Positions 1-6,110 are shown, counted from the stretch's first letter. The stretch is DNA of 6,110 nt from Bacteroidia bacterium (GCA_020849195.1 JADLGT010000297.1:1-6110), one strand, 5' to 3'. Numbers and translations: made by a program. Notes: generated by a model not told the origin, from the letters alone.

Positions 1-135
1 ACCTACAGCTTGATTTGTTGCTAATACACCGGTGCTTTTACGGATTACTGCTTGGTAGCTCATTTTTTGAGGTGATTGAGCAAACACACTTGCAGTCAAT
101 AAAATTACTGTACTAATTGTAATTAATTTTTTCAT
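1..135 (-). CDS. Exported Bacteroidota 'QKMSYQAVIR' protein, N-terminal fragment (cut by window edge)
   Basis: The first 45 codons of a gene running off the low-coordinate edge. Residues 1-19 form a Sec signal peptide: Lys2-Lys3, a hydrophobic core, then V-F-A before the likely cleavage at Ala19/Gln20. The mature start reads SPQKMSYQAVIRKSTG followed by VLATNQAVG. From memory, this 'QKMSYQAVIR...TNQAVG' segment is a very common N-terminal module of secreted Bacteroidota proteins, often ahead of tail-fibre-like, collagen-like or T9SS-sorted C-termini. Which C-terminus this one carries is outside the window, so no function is assigned beyond export to the periplasm, surface or medium. The ATG lies 5 bp after the stop of the preceding gene, and its A-rich leader overlaps that gene's 3' end. 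This suggests co-transcription and coupled translation. The reading frame and signal peptide are directly visible; the family assignment is recalled. Confidence 0.85.
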   Translation of the reverse strand, partial: MKKLITISTVILLTASVFAQSPQKMSYQAVIRKSTGVLATNQAVG

Positions 136-140
136 CGTTT

Positions 141-629
141 TTAGTTTTTAATGATTTTGAATGTTTGAACTGTTTTGTTTTCCTGGTTTATAACATTAAT
201 GAAATAGGTAGTTAAAGGCAAATTTCGCATTTCTATTTGCGTTTGTTGCGTTGTAATTTGCCCAATGGTTATCAATTTACCTTGCATATCAACAAGTTGA
301 TACGACAACTTTTCATTGTTGTAATCGCTTATTTGCACGATTAAATTTTCAGTTGTTGGGTTTGGAAATGCTTGTAGCGATAATTTCATTGTTGTTTCAT
401 TATTACCTACGGTAAAAATTTCATACGTATGTTGAACGCCCTGTTCTACAGAACCCGAACTTCCGATGTTGGTGGTGTAAACAAGTTGTCCCACGGAATA
501 GCTCGCAGTACCTCCGCTACCTGAAGCATTGCCTCCCGAAGTATTGACAGATTCTTGCGCTTGTGCAAAGCCACACCATAGCAGTCCTGCTAGCAACATG
601 GCTACAGGTTTTGAATTGTTTCTGTTCAT
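141..629 (-). CDS. Small secreted protein with T9SS type A C-terminal sorting domain
   Basis: A complete 162-residue exported protein. Residues 1-24 are a Sec signal peptide (basic start, hydrophobic MLLAGLLWCG, cleavage after A-Q-A at 22-24). The mature N-terminus, about residues 25-70, is a Gly/Ser/Asn-rich module containing SGGNASGSGG (31-40) and SYSVGQLVYT (43-52), which I recognise as a recurrent Bacteroidota segment of unknown role. Residues from about 83 to the end form the sorting domain: the hallmark P-N-P at 89-91, beta-strand-like YQLVDMQGKLI, and a terminus ending in FKIIKN. The type IX secretion machinery recognises such domains at the outer membrane and usually removes them, so the released product would be only about 60 residues. 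The ATG at 627-629 is the only start before an in-frame stop at 660-662. The next gene begins 5 bp downstream. What the passenger does is unknown. Confidence 0.93.
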   Translation of the reverse strand: MNRNNSKPVAMLLAGLLWCGFAQAQESVNTSGGNASGSGGTASYSVGQLVYTTNIGSSGSVEQGVQHTYEIFTVGNNETTMKLSLQAFPNPTTENLIVQISDYNNEKLSYQLVDMQGKLITIGQITTQQTQIEMRNLPLTTYFINVINQENKTVQTFKIIKN

Positions 630-782
630 AGTACTTAATTTTAATTTTGAATTACGCTTCTAATCTCTTCGTGGTTCGTTCCCTGCAATTTGCTGCGATC
701 CTTATTCGTCAAGTGTGTTGGGTTATTTGACACCTCTTAGTATCCTGCAGGAGGTTCATTTGAAAATCCGAGTTGAATAAAT
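630..782. other. Intergenic gap between mksB and the T9SS-protein gene
   Basis: This 153-bp stretch holds no credible gene. The only ATG-initiated minus-strand frame I followed is 16 codons (759 down to 709) with no recognisable content. The part next to the T9SS gene (about 633-655) is an AT-rich leader of the kind Bacteroidota use instead of a Shine-Dalgarno sequence. The part from about 655 to 760 is visibly less AT-rich and contains three copies of ACGAA on the minus strand (plus-strand TTCGT at 668-672, 675-679 and 705-709). I find no clear Bacteroidota promoter (TAnnTTTG with an upstream TTG) on the minus strand and no hairpin followed by a T-tract, so a separate promoter for the T9SS gene cannot be placed with confidence. 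Confidence 0.6.
732..755. repeat. Weak inverted repeat downstream of mksB
   Basis: ACCTC at 732-736 pairs with GAGGT at 751-755 across a 14-nt spacer. The spacer overlaps a perfect 10-bp palindrome, TCCTGCAGGA, at 743-752. It lies about 30 bp after the mksB stop codon and could form a hairpin in the transcript. The stem is only 5 bp and no T-run follows on the minus strand, so it does not qualify as an intrinsic terminator. It may be chance, a weak transcript end, or a binding site. Confidence 0.3.
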
Positions 783-3700
783 TTAATTATTCGCAAAGTT
801 TGTATTTCCCGAATTTTTATTTGCCTTGTTATCTGTTTCCACTTCAGTAATATAATCTCTGAGTAGTTTCTTTGTATTTTTTGTTTTAAAGAAACTCATA
901 GGCTGGTAGTTAATGTCTTTATCTTTTCCACGAACCAACATGTGTAAAAACCAGTTGTCTTCGGTGTAGGTGCCAAATGGTTTCGGTGTCATGGTCATTA
1001 GCTGATAACCAAAATGCTCGGCGATTTGCGGAAATAGCCCAAAGTTTGTATCGTCGATATTTGAAAGTTCTTCGATGATAATAAACTTAACACCCGGACG
1101 ATCTTTTTCGCGCTGAATTACCGACAGGCGACCGATACACAGCAAGGCTAATGCAGTATAGGCCTGCCCACCCGATCCGGAGTATTTGTTTCCTTTATCG
1201 TCGTACAAACCTACTTTAAGTTCGAAATAATATTTTGGGTTAAGCAAATCTTCCAGTTCGCAATTGCGGGCCTGACTAAATGCCTGAGCAATGCTGATGA
1301 TAAGTTTATCGGGAGAGCTATCAGTAGTGTCAATGCCTTCTATATCGCTAAATAAATCAGCTCCGAAGCGCTGAACTTTGGCACGCTCTCTCATTTTCGA
1401 AATCCATTCAATGCCAATATCTTTTCTGTCGTTAAAATCAATGCGGAACGAGTAACCATGGCTAATTTTATTTTCCTGAAAGAAGAAATTGAGTTCGGTA
1501 ACTAAGCGGCGCAGGTTATTGTATTGTTTTTCAACCTGCGAAAACACGTTAATGATAATGGCCACTTGCAGGTCGCCAAATTTTTTAATCTCTTCGTTCA
1601 GTTTTACCAACTCGGGTGCCATACCTTCGAGCGCCAACTTTCCGCATAATATACGCACCAACGTATGGAAATTAAATCGGTCGTTTTCCAACTCCGGATT
1701 TTTTTGGTCTTTGGTTTCTTCAAACGACTGTGCTATGCGTGTAAATTCCTGCTCATAACTTCTGCGTGCATCATAGTATTCGCTCTCCAATCGCTTTAAT
1801 GTTTTTTCATTGTAGTTATGACTTTCGGCCAGCAGGTCTTCGAATTTAAATTCTGTTTCGGTTTCGAGCGCATTACGTTTCTCTTCAAAAATTTTTGCAA
1901 ACTTATCTATGTCAATATCCAATTGTTTTTTCCGCTCCTTGGCGCTCTCAATAATGCCTTCGTTAGAAATAATATTTCGTTCGGCATTTTCTTTATTTGT
2001 AATTAATAAATCGGCTTGGCTTGCGGCTTCGGCTTTACGATTTTTCAGATGCTCGATCGTGTTGTCGGATAAGCCCGACTCCAGTTCTTTAATTGCTTTT
2101 TTAGTACTCTGGTAGTTGTTTTCAAGGTATTCGGCATAGGCTACTAAATCTTTGTTTACCACATCCAAATCAATTGTTAATTCGGTTTGGCGTTTAGTGA
2201 GCGTAGTAGCATCATTGTTTGCGTTTTTGTACTGTTCGGAAAGCGTATCGAATTTAGTTAAGCTCTCTAAATTATTTTCGATAAGCGGAATAATCGTTTC
2301 ATTTAAGGTTTCATCGAACTCAAAACTTTCAATTTCAGCGCGGTTGTTATAGGCCTCCAACATTTCAGCGTTAAATCCAATTTCTGTCAACTCCTTATTC
2401 ATTCGGTTAACCACATCCAATTCGTTTTGGGCTGCTTCAATTTGTAATTTAACATCAGCGCTGTCTTTTTGTATTGACGATTTTAATGACTTAGCATTGT
2501 TGAATTTTTGCTTGGTAACAAACGGAACAAACTCGCGCAACTCTCCCAACACCAGCCATACCCCGTCTTTTGTTTCTTCAAAACTGTTCATCAACTTAGT
2601 TGCATTGGTGGTATAAACAGAACCGGTTTCATACTTTTTCGGTTTGTTAATCGTAATGTCTTTTAAGTGCATCAATACTGTTTCCTGCGCAAGCGATAAT
2701 GCTTTTTTCTGATCGATTGCCCAATGCAAGAAAGTATCGGAGCCAGTATCGCTTTGATAAATTTCAAGTAAATTTTTTAGTGAGGCGATTGTTTGAGGAA
2801 GGTCGATGAGTTTTTGTTGATAGACCTGATAAGCCTCGTTGTAATTTTTTACCCATTCCGATTTTTCAAATGCTTCAAAAACAGAAATAGTTTTTAGTGT
2901 GTCAAATTTTTTCTTTTGTTCACGTATGCGGGCTTGATCGGATAGTTTTTTCCGTATAGCTTTAACGTTTTTATATTTTTTGAAAACCGGCGCAATGCTT
3001 TCCAACTGACTAACAAGCCCCCATAGCTTATTTGCCTCCATCCGTTTTACATTAATTTTTTCATCGGTTAATGATGGGAGTTCTGCTTCCAATTTCGATT
3101 TCAGCACATTTGTAACTGCCACTAACTCCTGGTATAAGCGCAGTATTGATTCGGACTGCATCTTAACTTCGCCTTCGCTCTTTTTAAAACTATTCATTGC
3201 ATTGTTCAGACGTACTTCATTGTCTTCGGCAACGTTTTGTGCATCAAGGTAGGTGAGGGAAGCCACAACTGCATCGGCTTTCAGGAAATCGACCTTACCT
3301 GTTGAATAACGTTCGTATAGCGATTTTAACGCATTAAGTTTTGTTTGCTTCACTTCTAAATCGCCAATTACTCCGCGATTTTTATTGTATTGGCGTATGT
3401 AGCTCACCAACTGATCTTTTTGTTCGTCAAATATTTGTCGAATAATATCATTGTCTTCAAACAAAAAGTTTTGTAGGCTGCGCGAGTTGTTTATATCGAG
3501 TGTTTTGGCGCGTGCAAACGATTGCAAAATTTTTGCATACGTTTTTAAATTGGTTTCTTTGGTAAGATCGATGGGTACGAGTTGATTTTTATACAACATT
3601 TCGTAATACAACTGAATTTCTTCGTGATGGATAAAGTCTTTCAGATGCACATCGTATTTATGCAGCAAACGGTCTTTCAATTCTTTCAAATCAAAAACTT

Positions 3701-4154
3701 GCTTCGACTCGTTAATAAAATCGGTTGCTTTTAATGGCTTGCTAAACGAGATGAGGGTTTTGTTTTCAAAGTCGTCGCCTTTTTGAACAATGAAAGGGCG
3801 AACAGGCAAACGAGAATTTTTAGGAATAAATGCGCCAATAGTAACGAAATGACCTTGGTAACGTTCTATATTTATAAATGTGTAAGCATGTGTAACATAA
3901 TCTTTGTTTAGAGGTATCCCTTCAATACGCCGGTCGTTTTTACCGACCCCTTCGGTACCGGGCCTCCACATATCGCGCTTGGGTACAAAAATAAGCTGCA
4001 TTAAGTCGGCAATGATTGATTTTCCGAGACCATTATCGCCGGTAAAGTCGGTACGTGTGTGGTGCAGCAAATAGTCGGCATTGTTGTGTTGACGTACGCC
4101 TACAGTTGATAGTGAATAAATTCTCGGGTATTTGTTGTTTGGTTCGGTAGCCAT
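783..4154 (-). CDS. mksB: MksB/JetC-type SMC ATPase (MukB-like condensin subunit)
   Basis: The ATPase of a MukBEF-like SMC complex, expected to bind DNA in the cytoplasm and extrude loops. The N-terminal head (about 1-215) has the Walker A motif GDNGLGKS at 39-46. Two stretches rich in heptad-like charged/leucine sequence (about 240-470 and 555-815) should form the antiparallel arm. They flank a less coiled central segment (about 470-545, with Trp478 and Trp533) that may be the hinge or part of the arm. The C-terminal head (about 820-1100) has the ABC signature SGSGGQ at 992-997 and a Walker B/D-loop FIIIEELSNIDD from 1024. Its spacing matches the MukB pattern LDEAARLD, but the Walker B Asp is Glu1028; the catalytic Glu1029 is kept. 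The last 20 residues are Asn-rich and probably disordered. At 1123 residues it has JetC/MksB size, shorter than MukB (about 1480). An in-frame stop at 4170-4172 fixes the ATG. It lies 81 bp after mksE, and no jetD follows. The family call is firm. Whether it serves in chromosome organisation or plasmid defence is undecided. Confidence 0.9.
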   Translation of the reverse strand: MATEPNNKYPRIYSLSTVGVRQHNNADYLLHHTRTDFTGDNGLGKSIIADLMQLIFVPKRDMWRPGTEGVGKNDRRIEGIPLNKDYVTHAYTFINIERYQGHFVTIGAFIPKNSRLPVRPFIVQKGDDFENKTLISFSKPLKATDFINESKQVFDLKELKDRLLHKYDVHLKDFIHHEEIQLYYEMLYKNQLVPIDLTKETNLKTYAKILQSFARAKTLDINNSRSLQNFLFEDNDIIRQIFDEQKDQLVSYIRQYNKNRGVIGDLEVKQTKLNALKSLYERYSTGKVDFLKADAVVASLTYLDAQNVAEDNEVRLNNAMNSFKKSEGEVKMQSESILRLYQELVAVTNVLKSKLEAELPSLTDEKINVKRMEANKLWGLVSQLESIAPVFKKYKNVKAIRKKLSDQARIREQKKKFDTLKTISVFEAFEKSEWVKNYNEAYQVYQQKLIDLPQTIASLKNLLEIYQSDTGSDTFLHWAIDQKKALSLAQETVLMHLKDITINKPKKYETGSVYTTNATKLMNSFEETKDGVWLVLGELREFVPFVTKQKFNNAKSLKSSIQKDSADVKLQIEAAQNELDVVNRMNKELTEIGFNAEMLEAYNNRAEIESFEFDETLNETIIPLIENNLESLTKFDTLSEQYKNANNDATTLTKRQTELTIDLDVVNKDLVAYAEYLENNYQSTKKAIKELESGLSDNTIEHLKNRKAEAASQADLLITNKENAERNIISNEGIIESAKERKKQLDIDIDKFAKIFEEKRNALETETEFKFEDLLAESHNYNEKTLKRLESEYYDARRSYEQEFTRIAQSFEETKDQKNPELENDRFNFHTLVRILCGKLALEGMAPELVKLNEEIKKFGDLQVAIIINVFSQVEKQYNNLRRLVTELNFFFQENKISHGYSFRIDFNDRKDIGIEWISKMRERAKVQRFGADLFSDIEGIDTTDSSPDKLIISIAQAFSQARNCELEDLLNPKYYFELKVGLYDDKGNKYSGSGGQAYTALALLCIGRLSVIQREKDRPGVKFIIIEELSNIDDTNFGLFPQIAEHFGYQLMTMTPKPFGTYTEDNWFLHMLVRGKDKDINYQPMSFFKTKNTKKLLRDYITEVETDNKANKNSGNTNFANN

Positions 4155-4181
4155 AGTATATAGTTTACTTTAATTTTTACT

Positions 4182-4193
4182 TTTTGTACAAAA
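4182..4193. repeat. Perfect 12-bp palindrome upstream of mksB
   Basis: TTTTGTACAAAA reads the same on both strands and sits 28 bp before the mksB start codon, in the only untranslated gap of the operon. A palindrome without a spacer is the usual shape of a dimeric regulator site, and here it would fall in the mksB leader. The surrounding DNA is very AT-rich, so chance occurrence is quite possible. No regulator is known from the window. Confidence 0.35.
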
Positions 4194-4206
4194 TGTGAAT
4201 GGATGT

Positions 4207-4225
4207 ACTATTTTTTTAAAATAGT
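4207..4225. repeat. Perfect AT-rich hairpin in the mksE-mksB gap
   Basis: ACTATTTT (4207-4214) and AAAATAGT (4218-4225) are exact inverted copies separated by 3 nt, giving an 8-bp stem about 10 bp after the mksE stop codon. The stem has one G-C pair, so it would be weak in RNA. On the transcribed strand no T-run follows, which argues against an intrinsic terminator. It could affect mRNA processing or the relative output of mksB and mksE, but this is inference. Confidence 0.35.
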
Positions 4226-4235
4226 TTTACTGTTA

Positions 4236-4892
4236 TTAAACAATTTGTTCTTGAACATATTCACTAATCAACTCTACGTTTTGAATTTCGTTAGCATATA
4301 ATTTTGAAATACGATCAATGGAAGGCATAATTTCGAAGTGAATGTTCGTCGAATCAATCCACTGTATCCATCCTAATTTATCGAACAAGTTAAGTGTATG
4401 TTCAACTCTTCGTTTTACCTCTTCCTTTTCGTGTGGGGTGTAATTTCGTTTTACTTCGCCGTATAAAAGTTTTTGCCACAGTTCACGGCTTTCGCTTTCA
4501 TCAAAAAGTTGTTCGAGGTTTTCCCATTTCATTTCTTTTTTCTCGAACATACGTTCGCGGTAAACGTTCAATAAAAGAATTCCGAAAATAACATGACGAG
4601 GGTCGAGTTCTTTATAACGGTCTTTTACAAAACGTCCGTGTCCATCTTCGGGGAAAGCCAAGTAAAAATACTCTTCGCGGTCGTTGCTTTCTTTACGCAG
4701 ATACACGCCAAATAATTGTTCGTAATAGCGACCAAGGTCTTCATGATTTTCGTACAGATAGTCGAATAGTTTTGAGTCAACGCCGTATTGTTGAATATGG
4801 CGTCCTTGTTTTAACGTAAAGTCGGTTTCAGCAAAATATTTTGCTGCCGATTCGCGTGTCAGGAATTCGAAGGCTGAATTTTCAGTTTCCAT
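4236..4892 (-). CDS. mksE: MksE/JetB-type condensin subunit (winged-helix KITE protein)
   Basis: A 218-residue protein recognised as MksE/JetB, the small regulatory subunit that binds the kleisin MksF and helps position the MksB heads and DNA. Residues about 13-90 fit a first winged-helix domain (helical FDYLYENHEDLGRYYEQLFG, then the strand EEYFYLAF at 74-80). Residues about 93-196 fit a second (helices through HVIFGILLLNVYRERMF and KRRVEHTLNLFDKLGW, then the wing-like IQWIDSTNIHFEIMPSIDRI). The pattern 'yy..lfg..L......YFYL' is what I recall for the MksE family, and 218 aa is a normal length. The ATG at 4890-4892 is the first start after an in-frame stop at 4908-4910. The gene overlaps the end of mksF by 34 bp in another frame, so translation is probably coupled. 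It has no signal peptide or membrane segment and should be cytoplasmic. The family call rests on sequence pattern plus position between mksF and mksB; jetB is the equivalent Wadjet name. Confidence 0.85.
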   Translation of the reverse strand: METENSAFEFLTRESAAKYFAETDFTLKQGRHIQQYGVDSKLFDYLYENHEDLGRYYEQLFGVYLRKESNDREEYFYLAFPEDGHGRFVKDRYKELDPRHVIFGILLLNVYRERMFEKKEMKWENLEQLFDESESRELWQKLLYGEVKRNYTPHEKEEVKRRVEHTLNLFDKLGWIQWIDSTNIHFEIMPSIDRISKLYANEIQNVELISEYVQEQIV

Positions 4893-6110
4893 AGGGCTAA
4901 ATCTTCTTTAGGGTGAAAGGGTTTTGTTTTATCAATTACAAATTCAATGTCTTTGTTTTTTCCATAGCGCTGTATAAGTCCAAAGCATACGTCGATAGGT
5001 ACTTCCAGATTTTTTTCTTTACTATAAATATTTTTGAACCACTCGTCGAACACAATGGATTTACCTGCGGCCAAATCGGTATTAATACTTTCGAGCCATT
5101 TGGAAATGCTTTCCTGACGAGCAAGTAGATTATAGTTTTGTTGTTCTTTAGCTTTCAGGTATTCCTCATCGATGGCAAAATCAGGAACATCGGCCGGCTC
5201 AACATCAACAAAGTCGATGATGGGTAGTTGTGGTAAGCGCGAACGGTGATAAGGAATATGTTTTGATTTAATAGGTTCAGGAAATTGCAATTCGCCATTC
5301 TCATCTTTTTTAGTATTGCGAAGCATAAACATCAATAACTTTTCGAGTTTTAGTTTATACAGTTGCTTGTATTGAAGCGTATCGTACAAGGCTTTAAGAC
5401 GGCTTACAGATAATTGTATGCGATCGTTAATGGACAACATGCGGTTGTCGATATTCTCGAAGAAACGTTCAATTTCTCCGCGAATACGTGTGTATTTTTC
5501 CCAATCTTCTTTTTTCCCAAGAAAATTTGATTCGGCTGCTTTAATATCATCAAACAGACTTTGTTTGAATGTGAGCGTTTGAGTTAAACCTTCCGACTGG
5601 CGACCTAACTCTTCAAATATTTCGATGAAACTATTGATGAGACTTTTTGTGTTCTCAACATTATTCTTCATAAGCTGGCGCAATGCAATAGTGCGATCAT
5701 CTACCATGCGCTGAAGATTTTCTATATGAGAAAGCACCACACGCTTGGAGGGCTGGTAATGACTAAGGTGCCAATATTCAAATGTGCCAATAGACTTCAG
5801 ATCATCGTTAACTAACCGAAGCGTACGTTTAAACGTATGAATTAGCTCTATTGATTCGAACTCCGGTTTTATTTCCTGCAACATTATACGTACTAAATCG
5901 GTAGCAAAAACAGTAAGTTGATAGCGGTACTCGTTGCCACGCTTAAGTGTGGTATAATAGTACTGGCTAAGTTTTTTGGAAATGTTTTCGGCTTGTATGT
6001 TTTTGCCTCTTGCTATTGCTTCGCTAACCTCTGTTACCACTTGCTCAAAATCATGTTGAGTAAACGCTTCTTCAATTTCGTTGTTTTGAATTTTACGGTA
6101 CAGTGCAACA
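4859..6110 (-). CDS. mksF: MksF/JetA-type kleisin subunit, 5' end cut by window edge
   Basis: 416 residues of the kleisin-like subunit that would bridge the two MksB heads and carry MksE. The frame is open to the window edge. A GTG at 6038-6040 is not the start, because 23 further sense codons precede it (VALYRKIQNNEIEEAF and onward) and read as the N-terminal winged-helix region. MksF/JetA proteins are roughly 450-500 aa, so perhaps 40-80 residues are missing. Visible parts in order are the end of the N-terminal winged helix (to about residue 80, with YYYTTLKRGNEYRYQLT), a long helical middle region (about 85-265), an acidic Pro-rich linker (LPQLPIIDFVDVEPADVPDF), and a C-terminal helical/winged-helix segment ending in ALWKLKIQPSNS that would contact an MksB head. 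It overlaps mksE by 34 bp. The assignment leans on gene order, length and fold pattern, since kleisins diverge strongly. An alternative name is jetA. The promoter of the operon is outside the window. Confidence 0.8.
   Translation of the reverse strand, partial: VALYRKIQNNEIEEAFTQHDFEQVVTEVSEAIARGKNIQAENISKKLSQYYYTTLKRGNEYRYQLTVFATDLVRIMLQEIKPEFESIELIHTFKRTLRLVNDDLKSIGTFEYWHLSHYQPSKRVVLSHIENLQRMVDDRTIALRQLMKNNVENTKSLINSFIEIFEELGRQSEGLTQTLTFKQSLFDDIKAAESNFLGKKEDWEKYTRIRGEIERFFENIDNRMLSINDRIQLSVSRLKALYDTLQYKQLYKLKLEKLLMFMLRNTKKDENGELQFPEPIKSKHIPYHRSRLPQLPIIDFVDVEPADVPDFAIDEEYLKAKEQQNYNLLARQESISKWLESINTDLAAGKSIVFDEWFKNIYSKEKNLEVPIDVCFGLIQRYGKNKDIEFVIDKTKPFHPKEDLALWKLKIQPSNS

Noticed and set aside
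561..629. Lipoprotein signal (LLWC-G) in the T9SS protein
   Set aside because: Trp directly before the Cys does not fit a lipobox, and a good signal peptidase I site (AQA/Q) follows. T9SS cargo also normally uses Sec/SPI.
732..755. Intrinsic terminator of the mks operon
   Set aside because: The stem is only 5 bp with a 14-nt loop and no T-run follows on the transcribed strand, so it is listed only as a weak inverted repeat.
709..759. 16-codon minus-strand mini-ORF between mksB and the T9SS gene
   Set aside because: Very short, with no leader-peptide features (no run of a regulatory amino acid and no attenuator hairpin with a T-tract).
794..801. Minus-strand AAACTTTG as a TAnnTTTG-type promoter element for the T9SS gene
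   Set aside because: It has one mismatch at a key base, lacks a well-placed upstream TTG, lies inside the mksB 3' end and would give a leader of over 150 nt. This is too weak to list.
1489..2352. Several plus-strand open frames of 62-89 codons (1489-1758, 1818-2006, 1909-2115, 2152-2352)
   Set aside because: They lie antisense within the coiled-coil coding part of mksB, overlap one another in different frames, have Ser/Phe/Cys-rich composition typical of antisense reading, and show no recognisable domain.
4394..5128. Open frames on the plus strand (4394-4591, 4913-5128) and one in another minus frame (4936-5124)
   Set aside because: They are shadows of mksE and mksF, whose protein sequences are convincing; no family features are seen in the shadows.
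6038..6040. GTG as the start codon of mksF
   Set aside because: The same frame stays open for 23 more codons to the window edge and continues a plausible winged-helix sequence, so the true start is outside the window.
1..6110. CRISPR array, tRNA/rRNA genes, insertion sequence or integrase signs
   Set aside because: No regularly spaced repeats, no tRNA-like cloverleaf, no transposase or recombinase sequence and no flanking direct or inverted repeat pairs were found.

Overview
The window looks like chromosomal DNA from a member of the Bacteroidota. Two genes at the low-coordinate end encode exported proteins of types seen almost only in that phylum: one has a type IX secretion (T9SS) C-terminal sorting domain, the other a 'QKMSYQAVIR' N-terminus. 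The DNA is fairly AT-rich, and the genes are preceded by A/T-rich leaders rather than Shine-Dalgarno sequences, which also fits. Every gene I can support is on the minus strand, so transcription runs from high to low coordinates. I cannot resolve the genus or order.

Region 783-6110 is the core: a three-gene MukBEF-like SMC module in the order mksF (kleisin, N-terminus cut by the window edge), mksE (winged-helix KITE-type subunit, overlapping mksF by 34 bp) and mksB (1123-residue SMC-type ATPase, 81 bp after mksE). This is the gene order and size pattern of MksBEF condensins and of the JetABC part of the Wadjet anti-plasmid system. MksB carries a clear Walker A motif, an ABC signature and a MukB-like Walker B/D-loop. 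Two arms rich in predicted coiled coil flank a central segment. MksF and MksE would bridge and regulate the ATPase heads, and the complex is expected to act on DNA by loop extrusion.

Region 630-782 is a gap with no gene, holding a weak inverted repeat and no convincing promoter or terminator. No jetD/mksG (TOPRIM nuclease) gene follows mksB. The visible part is therefore either an orphan MksBEF condensin or a Wadjet locus whose nuclease gene lies upstream of 6110 or elsewhere.

Region 1-629 holds a small T9SS-sorted protein (162 aa) and, 5 bp downstream, the first 45 codons of a second exported protein. These two form a separate envelope or surface-protein unit with no evident functional link to the SMC module.

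The most notable points are the absence of jetD after jetC/mksB, the Asp-to-Glu change at the Walker B position of the ATPase, and two perfect inverted repeats in the mksE-mksB gap.
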